Made by a program: the position numbers and the translations under genes. A stretch of DNA of 64,000 bases. Origin: Egaibacter sp046050465. Its GTDB lineage: Bacteria; Pseudomonadota; Gammaproteobacteria; Burkholderiales; Burkholderiaceae_C. Every line of letters begins with the position of its first letter. Within the stretch, counting starts at the first letter, position 1. Where the stretch lies: the NCBI GenBank assembly GCA_046050465.1, contig JBJOPS010000036.1, positions 1 to 64,000 of the forward strand. Direction: 5' to 3'. The notes under the pieces were generated by a model. That model was not told the DNA's origin. It did not search any database and was given only the letters and a program-made list of their open reading frames with translations. This document shows, piece after piece, positions 25,252 to 33,329 of this stretch.

Positions 25252-25282
25252 AGTTACATGAAAAAGTTCTATTAATGTAACT
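25252..25282. promoter_or_regulatory. Perfect palindrome between zwf and tal, candidate HexR operator
   Basis: AGTTACAT at 25252-25259 is the exact reverse complement of ATGTAACT at 25275-25282, with a 15-base spacer. For zwf, TTGAAT (-35) and TACATT (-10) with 17 bp spacing can be drawn so that the -10 overlaps the right arm. HexR is encoded next door, so it is the obvious candidate ligand. That is inference. Confidence 0.6.
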
Positions 25283-25386
25283 TTGTTTCACGGATAATTC
25301 AAGGCTGTTCTTCCAAAAGCGTCGCCCACAGACGTGAGGGGCGCCTTTGCGAAGCATCAAGCCGAAGATGTTTTTATGGAATTTGA

Positions 25387-26358
25387 ATGAACCAACTCGA
25401 CGCCCTCAAACAATTCACCACCGTAGTAGCCGACACGGGCGACTTCAGGCAGCTCGGCGTTTTCAAGCCGCAAGACGCCACCACCAACCCGTCGCTGATT
25501 CTCAAGGCGGTGCAAAAGGCCGATTACCAGCCTCTGCTCAAGGACACAGTGGCCAAGTTCCGTGGCCGTCCGCTGGACGAAATCATGGACCGCCTGCTGG
25601 TGCGTTTTGGTTGCGAAATTCTGGAGCTGATTCCCGGGCGCGTGTCCACCGAGGTGGATGCACGCCTGAGTTTTGACGCGGGGGCCACGTTCACGCGCGG
25701 CGAACGCATCATCGAGCTGTATCAGGCGCAGGGCATTCATATCGACCGGGTGCTGATCAAGGTGGCCGCCACGTGGGAGGGCATTCAGGCGGCCGAGAAG
25801 CTGGAGCGGCGCGGCATTCACACCAACCTTACCTTGCTGTTTTCGTTTTGCCAGGCGGTGGCTTGCGGGCAGGCCAGGGTGCAACTGATTTCGCCGTTTG
25901 TGGGCCGCATTTACGACTGGTACAAGAAGTCTGCGAGTGCGGCAACAGCAGGTGCCCCCAACGGCACGTGGGTGGAAGCCGACAACGCGGGTGCGAATGA
26001 TCCCGGCGTGAAATCGGTGAAGCAGATCTACAACCACTACAAGAAATTCGGCATTGCCACCGAGGTGATGGGGGCGAGCTTTCGCAACGTGGGCCAGATC
26101 ACCGCGCTGGCGGGCTGCGACCTGCTGACCATCAGCCCGGATCTGCTTGCTACGCTGGCGGCTACGGATGCGCCGCTCACCCAGGCGCTGGATGCCCAGG
26201 CGGCACAGGCGCTGGACCTGCCAGCCGTGAACTTTGATGAAGCGCAGTTCCGCTTTGCGCTCAATGAAGACGCCATGGCCACGGAAAAGCTGGCCGAAGG
26301 CATTCGGGCGTTCTGTGTGGATGCGGTAAAACTTGAACAACTGATGCTGGCGGCCTGA
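25387..26358 (+). CDS. tal: Transaldolase
   Basis: This 323-residue class I (TalB-type) enzyme transfers dihydroxyacetone units between sugar phosphates in the non-oxidative pentose phosphate pathway. The Schiff-base lysine lies in LIKVAATWEG, and the N-terminal DATTNPSLILKA motif is intact. It is co-transcribed with pgi, 2 bp downstream. Both are divergent from zwf, so one control region can serve the oxidative and non-oxidative branches. Confidence 0.97.
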   Translation: MNQLDALKQFTTVVADTGDFRQLGVFKPQDATTNPSLILKAVQKADYQPLLKDTVAKFRGRPLDEIMDRLLVRFGCEILELIPGRVSTEVDARLSFDAGATFTRGERIIELYQAQGIHIDRVLIKVAATWEGIQAAEKLERRGIHTNLTLLFSFCQAVACGQARVQLISPFVGRIYDWYKKSASAATAGAPNGTWVEADNAGANDPGVKSVKQIYNHYKKFGIATEVMGASFRNVGQITALAGCDLLTISPDLLATLAATDAPLTQALDAQAAQALDLPAVNFDEAQFRFALNEDAMATEKLAEGIRAFCVDAVKLEQLMLAA

Positions 26359-26360
26359 AC

Positions 26361-27929
26361 ATGACACAACTGCGATGCGACCGCACGCCCGCCTGGAGTG
26401 CCCTGAAAGCGGCCTATGAGGCCCGTGGCAAGGACTTTGATGTGCGCCAGGCGTTCGCTGCCGACGCCCGCCGCTTTGACGCGCTGAGCCAGCAGGCACC
26501 CCATGTATTTGCAGATCTGTCCAAAAACCGGTTCGATGCAGACACAGAGCACCTGTTGATGGACCTGGCACGTCAGGCCGGTGTGGAGGCGCACCGGGAC
26601 GCCATGTTTGCCGGTGAAGCCATCAACAGCACCGAACAACGCGCCGTGATGCACTGGTTGTTAAGAAATCCGCCTTCAGCCCTTGCCAATCATGCGCAAG
26701 TAGCTATAAAAAATGTAGCAAAAGAGTTGTTCGATGTGCATGCCACGCTGGACGCCATGCTGGCTTATGCGCAGGCTGTCCGTCTGGACACTGCGATCAC
26801 GGACGTGGTGAATATCGGCATTGGCGGCTCGGACCTCGGGCCGCAAATGGCCGTGCTGGCACTGGATGAATTTGTGGTCCCGGGCAAGCGCTTTCACTTT
26901 GTGTCGAACGTGGACGGGCATGAACTGGCTGCCACGCTCAAGCGCGTGAAGCCCGGTAGCACGTTGTTTCTGATTGCCAGCAAGACCTTTACCACCATCG
27001 AGACCATGACCAATGCGGCTTCGGCCAAGACCTGGTTTGCAGCAAACGGTGGCACCGACATTGCGCGGCACTTTGCGGCGCTGACCACCAACGTGGCCGC
27101 AGCCAACGCGTTTGGCATTACCACCACATTTGGGTTCTGGGACTGGGTGGGCGGGCGTTATTCCATGTGGTCGGCCATCGGCCTGCCGCTGGCCATTGCC
27201 ATTGGTGCACAGGGCTTTCGCGAGTTTCTGGCGGGTGCGCATGATATGGACGAACATTTCCGCACCGCACCGTTGGCACAAAACCTGCCCGTGCGCCTGG
27301 GCCTGCTGGATGTGTGGTACCGCAACTTTCACGGCTTCACCAGCCGCTCCATCGCGCCGTACCACAGCGCGTTGCGACGTGTGCCAGCCTATCTGCAGCA
27401 GCTGGAGATGGAGAGCAACGGCAAACAGGTGGATGCCTCGGGTGCGGCGCTGCCGTTTGGCACATCGCCCGTGTTGTGGGGCGAATCGGGCACCAATGGT
27501 CAGCATGCCTATTTTCAGATGCTGCACCAGGGCACGGATGTGGTTCCGGTTGAATTTGTGGCGGTGAAAACGCCCAAACACACGCTGCCAGGCCACCACA
27601 ACATGCTGCTGGCCAACGCATTGGCGCAGGCCCAGGCGCTGATGACCGGCAAGCTGAATGCAGGCGGGCACCGCAACTTCCCCGGCAACCGCCCCAGCAC
27701 GTTTTTGCTGCTCGACGAGTTGACCCCCACCAGCCTGGGCGCGCTGATCGCGCTGCAGGAGCACCGTGTCTTTGTGAGCGGATCGCTGTGGGGCATCAAC
27801 AGCTTTGACCAGTGGGGCGTGGAGCTGGGCAAGGTGCTGGCCAAAGACATTGAGCCACGGCTGACCAGTGGCGACACCACGGGGCTCGATGGCTCCACCG
27901 CGGGGTTGCTGGGCAAGCTGCGGGCATAA
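26361..27929 (+). CDS. pgi: Glucose-6-phosphate isomerase
   Basis: This 522-residue enzyme interconverts glucose-6-phosphate and fructose-6-phosphate. The signatures IGIGGSDLGPQMA, FWDWVGGRYSMWSAIG and GTNGQHAYFQMLHQG, and the C-terminal SFDQWGVELGK are all intact. A copy of the dispersed palindromic element (26671-26720) encodes residues ~104-120 in a variable segment after HWLLRN. The conserved active-site segments are elsewhere, so function should be preserved. It starts 2 bp after tal. Confidence 0.97.
   Translation: MTQLRCDRTPAWSALKAAYEARGKDFDVRQAFAADARRFDALSQQAPHVFADLSKNRFDADTEHLLMDLARQAGVEAHRDAMFAGEAINSTEQRAVMHWLLRNPPSALANHAQVAIKNVAKELFDVHATLDAMLAYAQAVRLDTAITDVVNIGIGGSDLGPQMAVLALDEFVVPGKRFHFVSNVDGHELAATLKRVKPGSTLFLIASKTFTTIETMTNAASAKTWFAANGGTDIARHFAALTTNVAAANAFGITTTFGFWDWVGGRYSMWSAIGLPLAIAIGAQGFREFLAGAHDMDEHFRTAPLAQNLPVRLGLLDVWYRNFHGFTSRSIAPYHSALRRVPAYLQQLEMESNGKQVDASGAALPFGTSPVLWGESGTNGQHAYFQMLHQGTDVVPVEFVAVKTPKHTLPGHHNMLLANALAQAQALMTGKLNAGGHRNFPGNRPSTFLLLDELTPTSLGALIALQEHRVFVSGSLWGINSFDQWGVELGKVLAKDIEPRLTSGDTTGLDGSTAGLLGKLRA
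26671..26720 (+). repeat. Dispersed palindromic element, copy 7 (in pgi)
   Basis: GCCTTCAGCCCTTG, then ATGCGCAAGTAGC and the hairpin GCTATAAAAAATGTAGC. It is in the pgi sense orientation and reads as A-L-A-N-H-A-Q-V-A-I-K-N-V-A in the common frame. Confidence 0.85.
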
Positions 27930-27976
27930 CTTCACACCACGACCTGCCGTTTTCACCGTCCGGACTGCGCTTGTCG

Positions 27977-29206
27977 ATGTCTTTGATCTCCCTGACCCAG
28001 GCGCGCCACCTGCAACTGGCCGCACAGGGTTTGCTGGTGCCGCCTGACCGTGCGGCCACCCGCCTGAGCCTGCGTCGCGCCATCGAGCGCATGCAGCTAT
28101 TGCAGATCGACACCATTCACGTGGTGGCGCGCAGCCCGTATCTGGTGCTGTTTTCACGGCTGGGGCACTATCCTGCGCCGTGGCTGGACGAGGCGCTGGC
28201 CAGCGCGCACCTGTTCGAAACCTGGGCGCACGAGGCCTGTTTTGCGCCCACACAGGATGTGGCATTGCATCGCAGCTACAACCAGCAAACCCGTCGCCAC
28301 TGGGGCATTGCCAGTGGCGAGAAAACCCATGCCAGGCAGCGTGCAGACCTGGACCGCCTGCTGGCCCATATTGAAACCCGTGGCCCGGTCAAGTCGTCGG
28401 ATTTTGAACGGGCCGATGGCCAGAGTGGTGGCTGGTGGGGCTGGAAAGACGAAAAGCGCTGGCTGGAAGCCCTGTTTGCACGCGGTGAGCTGATGGTCGC
28501 CCGTCGTGAGCGCTTTCAGCGGGTGTACGACCTGGCGCATCGGGTCATTCCCGGACTTGGGCAAATGGACATGCCACCCGTGGATCAGGTGCACAGCCAG
28601 TTCATCGAAAAATCCATTCAGGCGCTGGGCATCACGCAGGCGCGTTGGGTGAATGACTACTTTCGCATCAAGCCGCGCCTGAAAGACGCCGATCTGGATG
28701 GGCTGGTTGAGCAAGGCGCGATCAAGCGCGTGGCGGTAGCCGGCTGGGCCGCGCCGGGTTACGTTCACGCAACGAATGCCGGGCTGTTGAAAAAAGCGCT
28801 GTCGGGCAAACTGGAAGCGACCCACACCACGCTGTTGTCACCGTTTGACCCCATCGTCTGGGACCGCGAGCGCGCCTCAGCCATGTTTGGCTTTGACTAC
28901 CGCATCGAGTGTTACACCCCGCAAGCCAAACGCACTTACGGCTATTTTGTGCTGCCCATCCTGCATCATGGTCAGTTGATTGGGCGGCTCGATGCCAAGG
29001 CGCATCGGGCGCTGGGCACATTCGAGGTGAAGGCGCTGTTTCTGGAGCCTGGCACGTCACTGGATGACCAGGCTGTCATGGCATTGGCCGCCGCCATCTC
29101 CCAATGTGCCGCCTGGCACGCAACGCCCAGGGTGGATGTGACGCACACATCGCCAGCCGCACTGCGCGTGCGTCTTCGCAAAGTGCTTTCCCGCCTGTCC
29201 CCATGA
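27977..29206 (+). CDS. Winged-helix DNA glycosylase family protein (YcaQ/AlkX-like)
   Basis: This 409-residue protein of the HTH_42 (PF06224) family has the N-terminal segment MQLLQIDTIHVVARSPYLVL. The QxD motif (Q-I-D) at the expected catalytic place matches the YcaQ/AlkX branch, which unhooks DNA interstrand crosslinks. Aromatic blocks such as GGWWGWKDEKRWLEALF also fit. A TTG at 27971 could extend it by two codons; the ATG at 27977 is preferred. It lies 47 bp after pgi and may share that transcript. The link to DNA repair is by family. Confidence 0.8.
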   Translation: MSLISLTQARHLQLAAQGLLVPPDRAATRLSLRRAIERMQLLQIDTIHVVARSPYLVLFSRLGHYPAPWLDEALASAHLFETWAHEACFAPTQDVALHRSYNQQTRRHWGIASGEKTHARQRADLDRLLAHIETRGPVKSSDFERADGQSGGWWGWKDEKRWLEALFARGELMVARRERFQRVYDLAHRVIPGLGQMDMPPVDQVHSQFIEKSIQALGITQARWVNDYFRIKPRLKDADLDGLVEQGAIKRVAVAGWAAPGYVHATNAGLLKKALSGKLEATHTTLLSPFDPIVWDRERASAMFGFDYRIECYTPQAKRTYGYFVLPILHHGQLIGRLDAKAHRALGTFEVKALFLEPGTSLDDQAVMALAAAISQCAAWHATPRVDVTHTSPAALRVRLRKVLSRLSP

Positions 29207-29240
29207 CACAAATGGCCACAGAACTGAAAACATGCGATTT

Positions 29241-29304
29241 TCAGTGCCATTTTATGCCTCCAGCCCTCGTCGGATATGCGTGAGTAGCTACTAATTAAAT
29301 AGCA
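29241..29304 (+). repeat. Dispersed palindromic element, copy 8 (intergenic)
   Basis: TCAGTGCCATTTTATGCC, CAGCCCTCGT, ATATGCGTGAGTAGC and hairpin GCTACTAATTAAATAGC. It sits between the convergent glycosylase gene and groL, just before the shared terminator. Confidence 0.85.
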
Positions 29305-29308
29305 AAAG

Positions 29309-29346
29309 AAAACCCCCGCAAGGCTTGCACCTTGCGGGGGTTTTTT
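29309..29346. terminator. Bidirectional terminator between glycosylase gene and groL
   Basis: A 15-bp perfect stem (AAAACCCCCGCAAGG with CCTTGCGGGGGTTTT) around a 6-base loop, with T runs on both strands. It can end transcription from both sides. Confidence 0.92.
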
Positions 29347-29387
29347 GTGCGGGGAAAGCTGAAAGCTTTACCGTGCGACAGGAGCAA

Positions 29388-31046
<1,659 letters not shown>

Positions 31047-31096
31047 GTTATGACTCCAGATTCAGTTGATTGATAAGGCTTGAAGTGATTGAGAAA

Positions 31097-31387
31097 TTAC
31101 TTCTCAACGACTGCGAACAGGTCGTCTTCTTTCATGACCAACAGCTCGTCGCCGTCAACCTTGACGGTCTGGCCGCTGTATTTGCCGAACAGCACGCGGT
31201 CGCCGATCTTCACGGTCAATGCGGCCAGTTCACCCTTGTCGTTGCGCTTGCCAGGACCTACGGCCAGCACTTCACCTTGATCAGGCTTCTCGGCAGCGCT
31301 GTCAGGAATGACGATGCCAGAGGCGGTTTTGGTTTCGTTTTCCACACGTTTGACGATCACGCGATCGGCGAGAGGGCGAAGTTTCAT
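31097..31387 (-). CDS. groS: Co-chaperonin GroES
   Basis: This 96-residue lid of the GroEL chamber starts MKLRPLADRVIVKRVE and ends DLFAVVEK, with the mobile loop ETKTASGIVIPD near residue 20-30. AGGAG lies 7-8 bases before the ATG. The 96-nt gap to the CIRCE element forms the leader. Confidence 0.99.
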   Translation of the reverse strand: MKLRPLADRVIVKRVENETKTASGIVIPDSAAEKPDQGEVLAVGPGKRNDKGELAALTVKIGDRVLFGKYSGQTVKVDGDELLVMKEDDLFAVVEK

Positions 31388-31483
31388 AGGATCTCCTTGA
31401 GTTTTTGAAACAGGGTTGATAAATCAAAAACACCAACCCGCTTGTATGAGTCGGCGTTTTTTTACTGAAAGCCCTGAATGCTG

Positions 31484-31510
31484 TTAGCACTCAATGGCAT
31501 AGAGTGCTAA
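31484..31510 (-). promoter_or_regulatory. CIRCE operator (HrcA site) of groESL
   Basis: TTAGCACTC-N9-GAGTGCTAA, a perfect match to the CIRCE consensus, lies ~100 bp before groS and over the predicted transcription start. HrcA binding here would repress groESL in the absence of heat stress. hrcA itself is not in the window. Confidence 0.97.
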
Positions 31511-31538
31511 TGATAAAGGTTTTTGGCAGGATTTCAAG
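31510..31538 (-). promoter_or_regulatory. groESL promoter
   Basis: On the minus strand TTGAAA (31532-31537) and TATCAT (31510-31515) are 16 bp apart, a good vegetative promoter. The same -35 reads CTTGAAA and is followed 12 bp later by CCTTTAT, resembling a heat-shock sigma-32 promoter. The -10 abuts CIRCE. Integron-derived DNA begins only ~25 bp upstream of the -35. Confidence 0.65.
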
Positions 31539-31564
31539 ATAAAGCCAATTTCCTTTGCGGCAAT

Positions 31565-31831
31565 GACACCGGGGCGCCGCGCCAAACGGTCAGCCTCCCA
31601 CAGCGCGTGAGAACGCTGCAGTTGAACACGCAGTGGCTCAGCCAAAGCACGCGGCAGCATGACGACACGGTCTTTTCCACCTTTGCCCTCGCGCACGACG
31701 ATGGTATGCGGCGCAAAGTCCAAATCCTTCACACGCAAACTCAAACACTCCATGAGTCGCATGCCACTGCCATAAAGCAATCTTGCCAGCAACCCCACCT
31801 CGCCATCCAGCAGAACCAGCAGGCGCAGGTC
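31565..31831 (-). pseudogene. intI: Truncated integron integrase (intI) remnant
   Basis: The minus-strand frame reads DGEVGLLARLLYGSGMRLME, then LRVKDLDF, TIVVREGKGGKDRVVMLP and LWEADRLARRPGV, the IntI pattern from the start of the catalytic domain. It keeps the first catalytic Arg (GSGMR) and the beta-hairpin Lys (GKGGKD). It lacks the whole N-terminal domain and all of the C-terminus with the His/Arg/His/Tyr residues. Downstream the frame runs into the groES promoter; upstream it meets half an attC. It cannot be active. Its orientation, away from the cassettes, is the normal integron layout. Confidence 0.85.
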
Positions 31832-31847
31832 ATGATCACTTGACCAC

Positions 31848-31884
31848 GTTATTCCGCATTTTTGCGGTATACATCAAGTTAGAC
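31848..31884 (+). other. Half attC (or attI-like) recombination site
   Basis: The core site GTTAGAC (31878-31884, fits GTTRRRY) is preceded by TGCGGTATAC, which pairs imperfectly with GTTATTCCGCA (31848-31858) around a short loop. The expected partner core RYYYAAC is missing on the left, where intI-derived sequence begins. It therefore looks like the 3' half of an attC fused to intI by deletion. It marks the left border of the LysE cassette. Confidence 0.5.
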
Positions 31885-31923
31885 CTCACGAATCAAATTC
31901 TCATCGGCAGCCTCACACTTTTC

Positions 31924-32529
31924 ATGTCTCTCGATACTTTGCTTACCTTCTCGCTATTCGCCCTGGTGACATCAATTACACCTGGACCGAACAATTTCAT
32001 GCTGTTGGCTTCGGGTGTGAACTTCGGTTTTAGGCGCTCGGTTCCCCACATGCTTGGGATAAGTTTGGGCTTCCTCGTCATGGTTCTGAGTGTCGGCCTT
32101 GGTTTCGCAGAGATCTTTGGGCAACTACCTTGGCTTTACAGCGTTCTTAAGTGGGTGGGTGCCGCCTACATGCTTTGGCTCGCCTGGGGCATCGCTACAT
32201 CCAGTCCGCCAAGCAATGCGCAACCAGAGGATCAAAAAAAGAGACCTCTAGGGTTTTGGGGTGCCGCACTGTTCCAATGGGTCAATCCCAAGGCGTGGAT
32301 CATGGCCGTAGGAGCATTCAGCACGTATGTGCCAGCATCAAGCGGTCTGAAGACTATTGCTTACACAGCCGCGCTTTTTGCACTGATCAATTTTCCGAGC
32401 GTTGCGGTATGGGCACTCTTCGGGTCAGGTCTCCGCCATGTGCTGCAAGTACCGCGAAATTTATTGGCCTTCAACTACAGCATGGCAGCGCTACTCGTGG
32501 TCTCTCTCTATCCCCTGCTAACACAGTGA
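31924..32529 (+). CDS. LysE/RhtB-family amino acid exporter, integron cassette gene
   Basis: This 201-residue membrane protein has about six hydrophobic helices and the family motif SITPGPNNFMLLASGVNFG near the N-terminus. LysE/RhtB proteins export amino acids or related metabolites; the substrate here is unknown. It starts at the ATG at 31924, which fits family N-termini. No good ribosome binding site is visible, as is common for cassette genes. Its stop lies 1 bp before a complete attC, and a core site lies 39 bp before its start, so it is a single-gene cassette of ~742 bp. Its base composition is more AT-rich than groEL on one side and betC on the other. Confidence 0.85.
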   Translation: MSLDTLLTFSLFALVTSITPGPNNFMLLASGVNFGFRRSVPHMLGISLGFLVMVLSVGLGFAEIFGQLPWLYSVLKWVGAAYMLWLAWGIATSSPPSNAQPEDQKKRPLGFWGAALFQWVNPKAWIMAVGAFSTYVPASSGLKTIAYTAALFALINFPSVAVWALFGSGLRHVLQVPRNLLAFNYSMAALLVVSLYPLLTQ

Positions 32530-32530
32530 G

Positions 32531-32626
32531 GCCTAACCCCTCGCTCAAGCGGAGCGCCAATGGCAGGGCACCAAGCCCGGGCTTGGTGCCCTGCCATTGG
32601 CGCTCCGCTTAGCTCGAACGTTAGGC
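32531..32626 (+). repeat. Integron attC site (complete, 96 bp)
   Basis: GCCTAAC (32531-32537) and GTTAGGC (32620-32626) are the paired core sites. Between them lie two arms of about 35 bp that form a near-perfect hairpin without a loop. One extra C in GCT-C-AAGCGG compared with CCGCTT-AGC gives the extrahelical base that sets orientation. This places the site downstream of the LysE gene, with the cassette array running to the right. Confidence 0.9.
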
Positions 32627-33022
32627 CCCCGCGTACGCCACTCGCAGACCCAAGTGCGCCCTGAACGGCTCGAAGTCGCGATCAGCATGCAGCAGCGAGT
32701 AGCCCGCATCGATGCACTTCGTGGCAATGATCGTGTCGATCGTCTTGCGAACTGTGATCCCGAGCGATTGCAGGCGCCGGAAGTTCTTGGCAGCCTGCAC
32801 GGCGATGTCTGCACCACCGAGCTCTACAAACTCGAATGCGTCAAGCGTTTTGCGTGCCAGAGTGAAATCCTTCTCGGAACGGAATCCCTGCAGCACTTCC
32901 ACCAGAATGAGGTCTCCCACGGCGATGCGCTCTTGGGCGAACAGGGCGTCCAGGCGCTCGACCTGAGGTGTGTCATTTCCACAGAAGAAATCGATCCACA
33001 CGCTCGAGTCAACGAGGATCAC
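32621..33022 (-). CDS. vapC: VapC-type PIN-domain ribonuclease toxin
   Basis: This 133-residue PIN-domain protein has the acidic residues expected of VapC: D5 in MILVDSSVWIDFF, E42, D96 and D114/D116 near the C-terminus. VapC toxins cleave tRNA or rRNA and halt translation unless bound by VapB. The start overlaps the vapB stop by 4 bp. Its stop codon TAA is part of the attC core site GTTAGGC, so the gene runs head-on into the site. It is reversed relative to the cassette direction. Confidence 0.9.
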   Translation of the reverse strand: MILVDSSVWIDFFCGNDTPQVERLDALFAQERIAVGDLILVEVLQGFRSEKDFTLARKTLDAFEFVELGGADIAVQAAKNFRRLQSLGITVRKTIDTIIATKCIDAGYSLLHADRDFEPFRAHLGLRVAYAGA

Positions 33023-33213
33023 TTGTCGGTCCTCATCGCCTCCAGATCACCTTCCCACTTGAGCTTTCCTCTCATCTTCCGGACCTCGACCTGCTTGCCC
33101 AGTTGCGCCAACGTACGCAGGCCTTGCTCCACGACCTCTCGCTTTGTCTTGGCTCCCGTGTACCTAAGCGCAGCCTTCATGAGCCTCTCGTCAATTTCGA
33201 TGTTCGTCCTCAT
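33019..33213 (-). CDS. vapB: VapB-type antitoxin
   Basis: This 64-residue antitoxin begins MRTNIEIDERLMKAAL, a ribbon-helix-helix-like DNA-binding start. It continues with TGAKTKREVVEQGLR and ends with the toxin-binding WEGDLEAMRTDK, the typical VapB pattern for this VapC group. It should neutralise VapC and autorepress through the inverted repeat just upstream. Confidence 0.88.
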   Translation of the reverse strand: MRTNIEIDERLMKAALRYTGAKTKREVVEQGLRTLAQLGKQVEVRKMRGKLKWEGDLEAMRTDK

Positions 33214-33216
33214 ATG

Positions 33217-33242
33217 GTGTACCTTTTGGCTGTGCGGTACAC
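33217..33242. promoter_or_regulatory. Inverted repeat upstream of vapB, likely autoregulatory operator
   Basis: GTGTACC (33217-33223) and GGTACAC (33236-33242) are perfect reverse complements with a 12-base spacer, starting 4 bp before the vapB ATG. TA complexes commonly bind such repeats over their own promoter. Confidence 0.65.
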
Positions 33243-33329
33243 ATTTTACCTCCTACGCCAAACGACGGAGGCCTTCCTTTGTACCCCTACCCGGCCTTCT
33301 GCTCAGCCCAAACATGGAGTCAAGGTGGC

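Noticed and set aside
31783..31923. A 47-codon upstream extension of the LysE-family gene.
   Set aside because: It would start within the intI remnant and run through the attC half site; the ATG at 31924 matches family N-termini.
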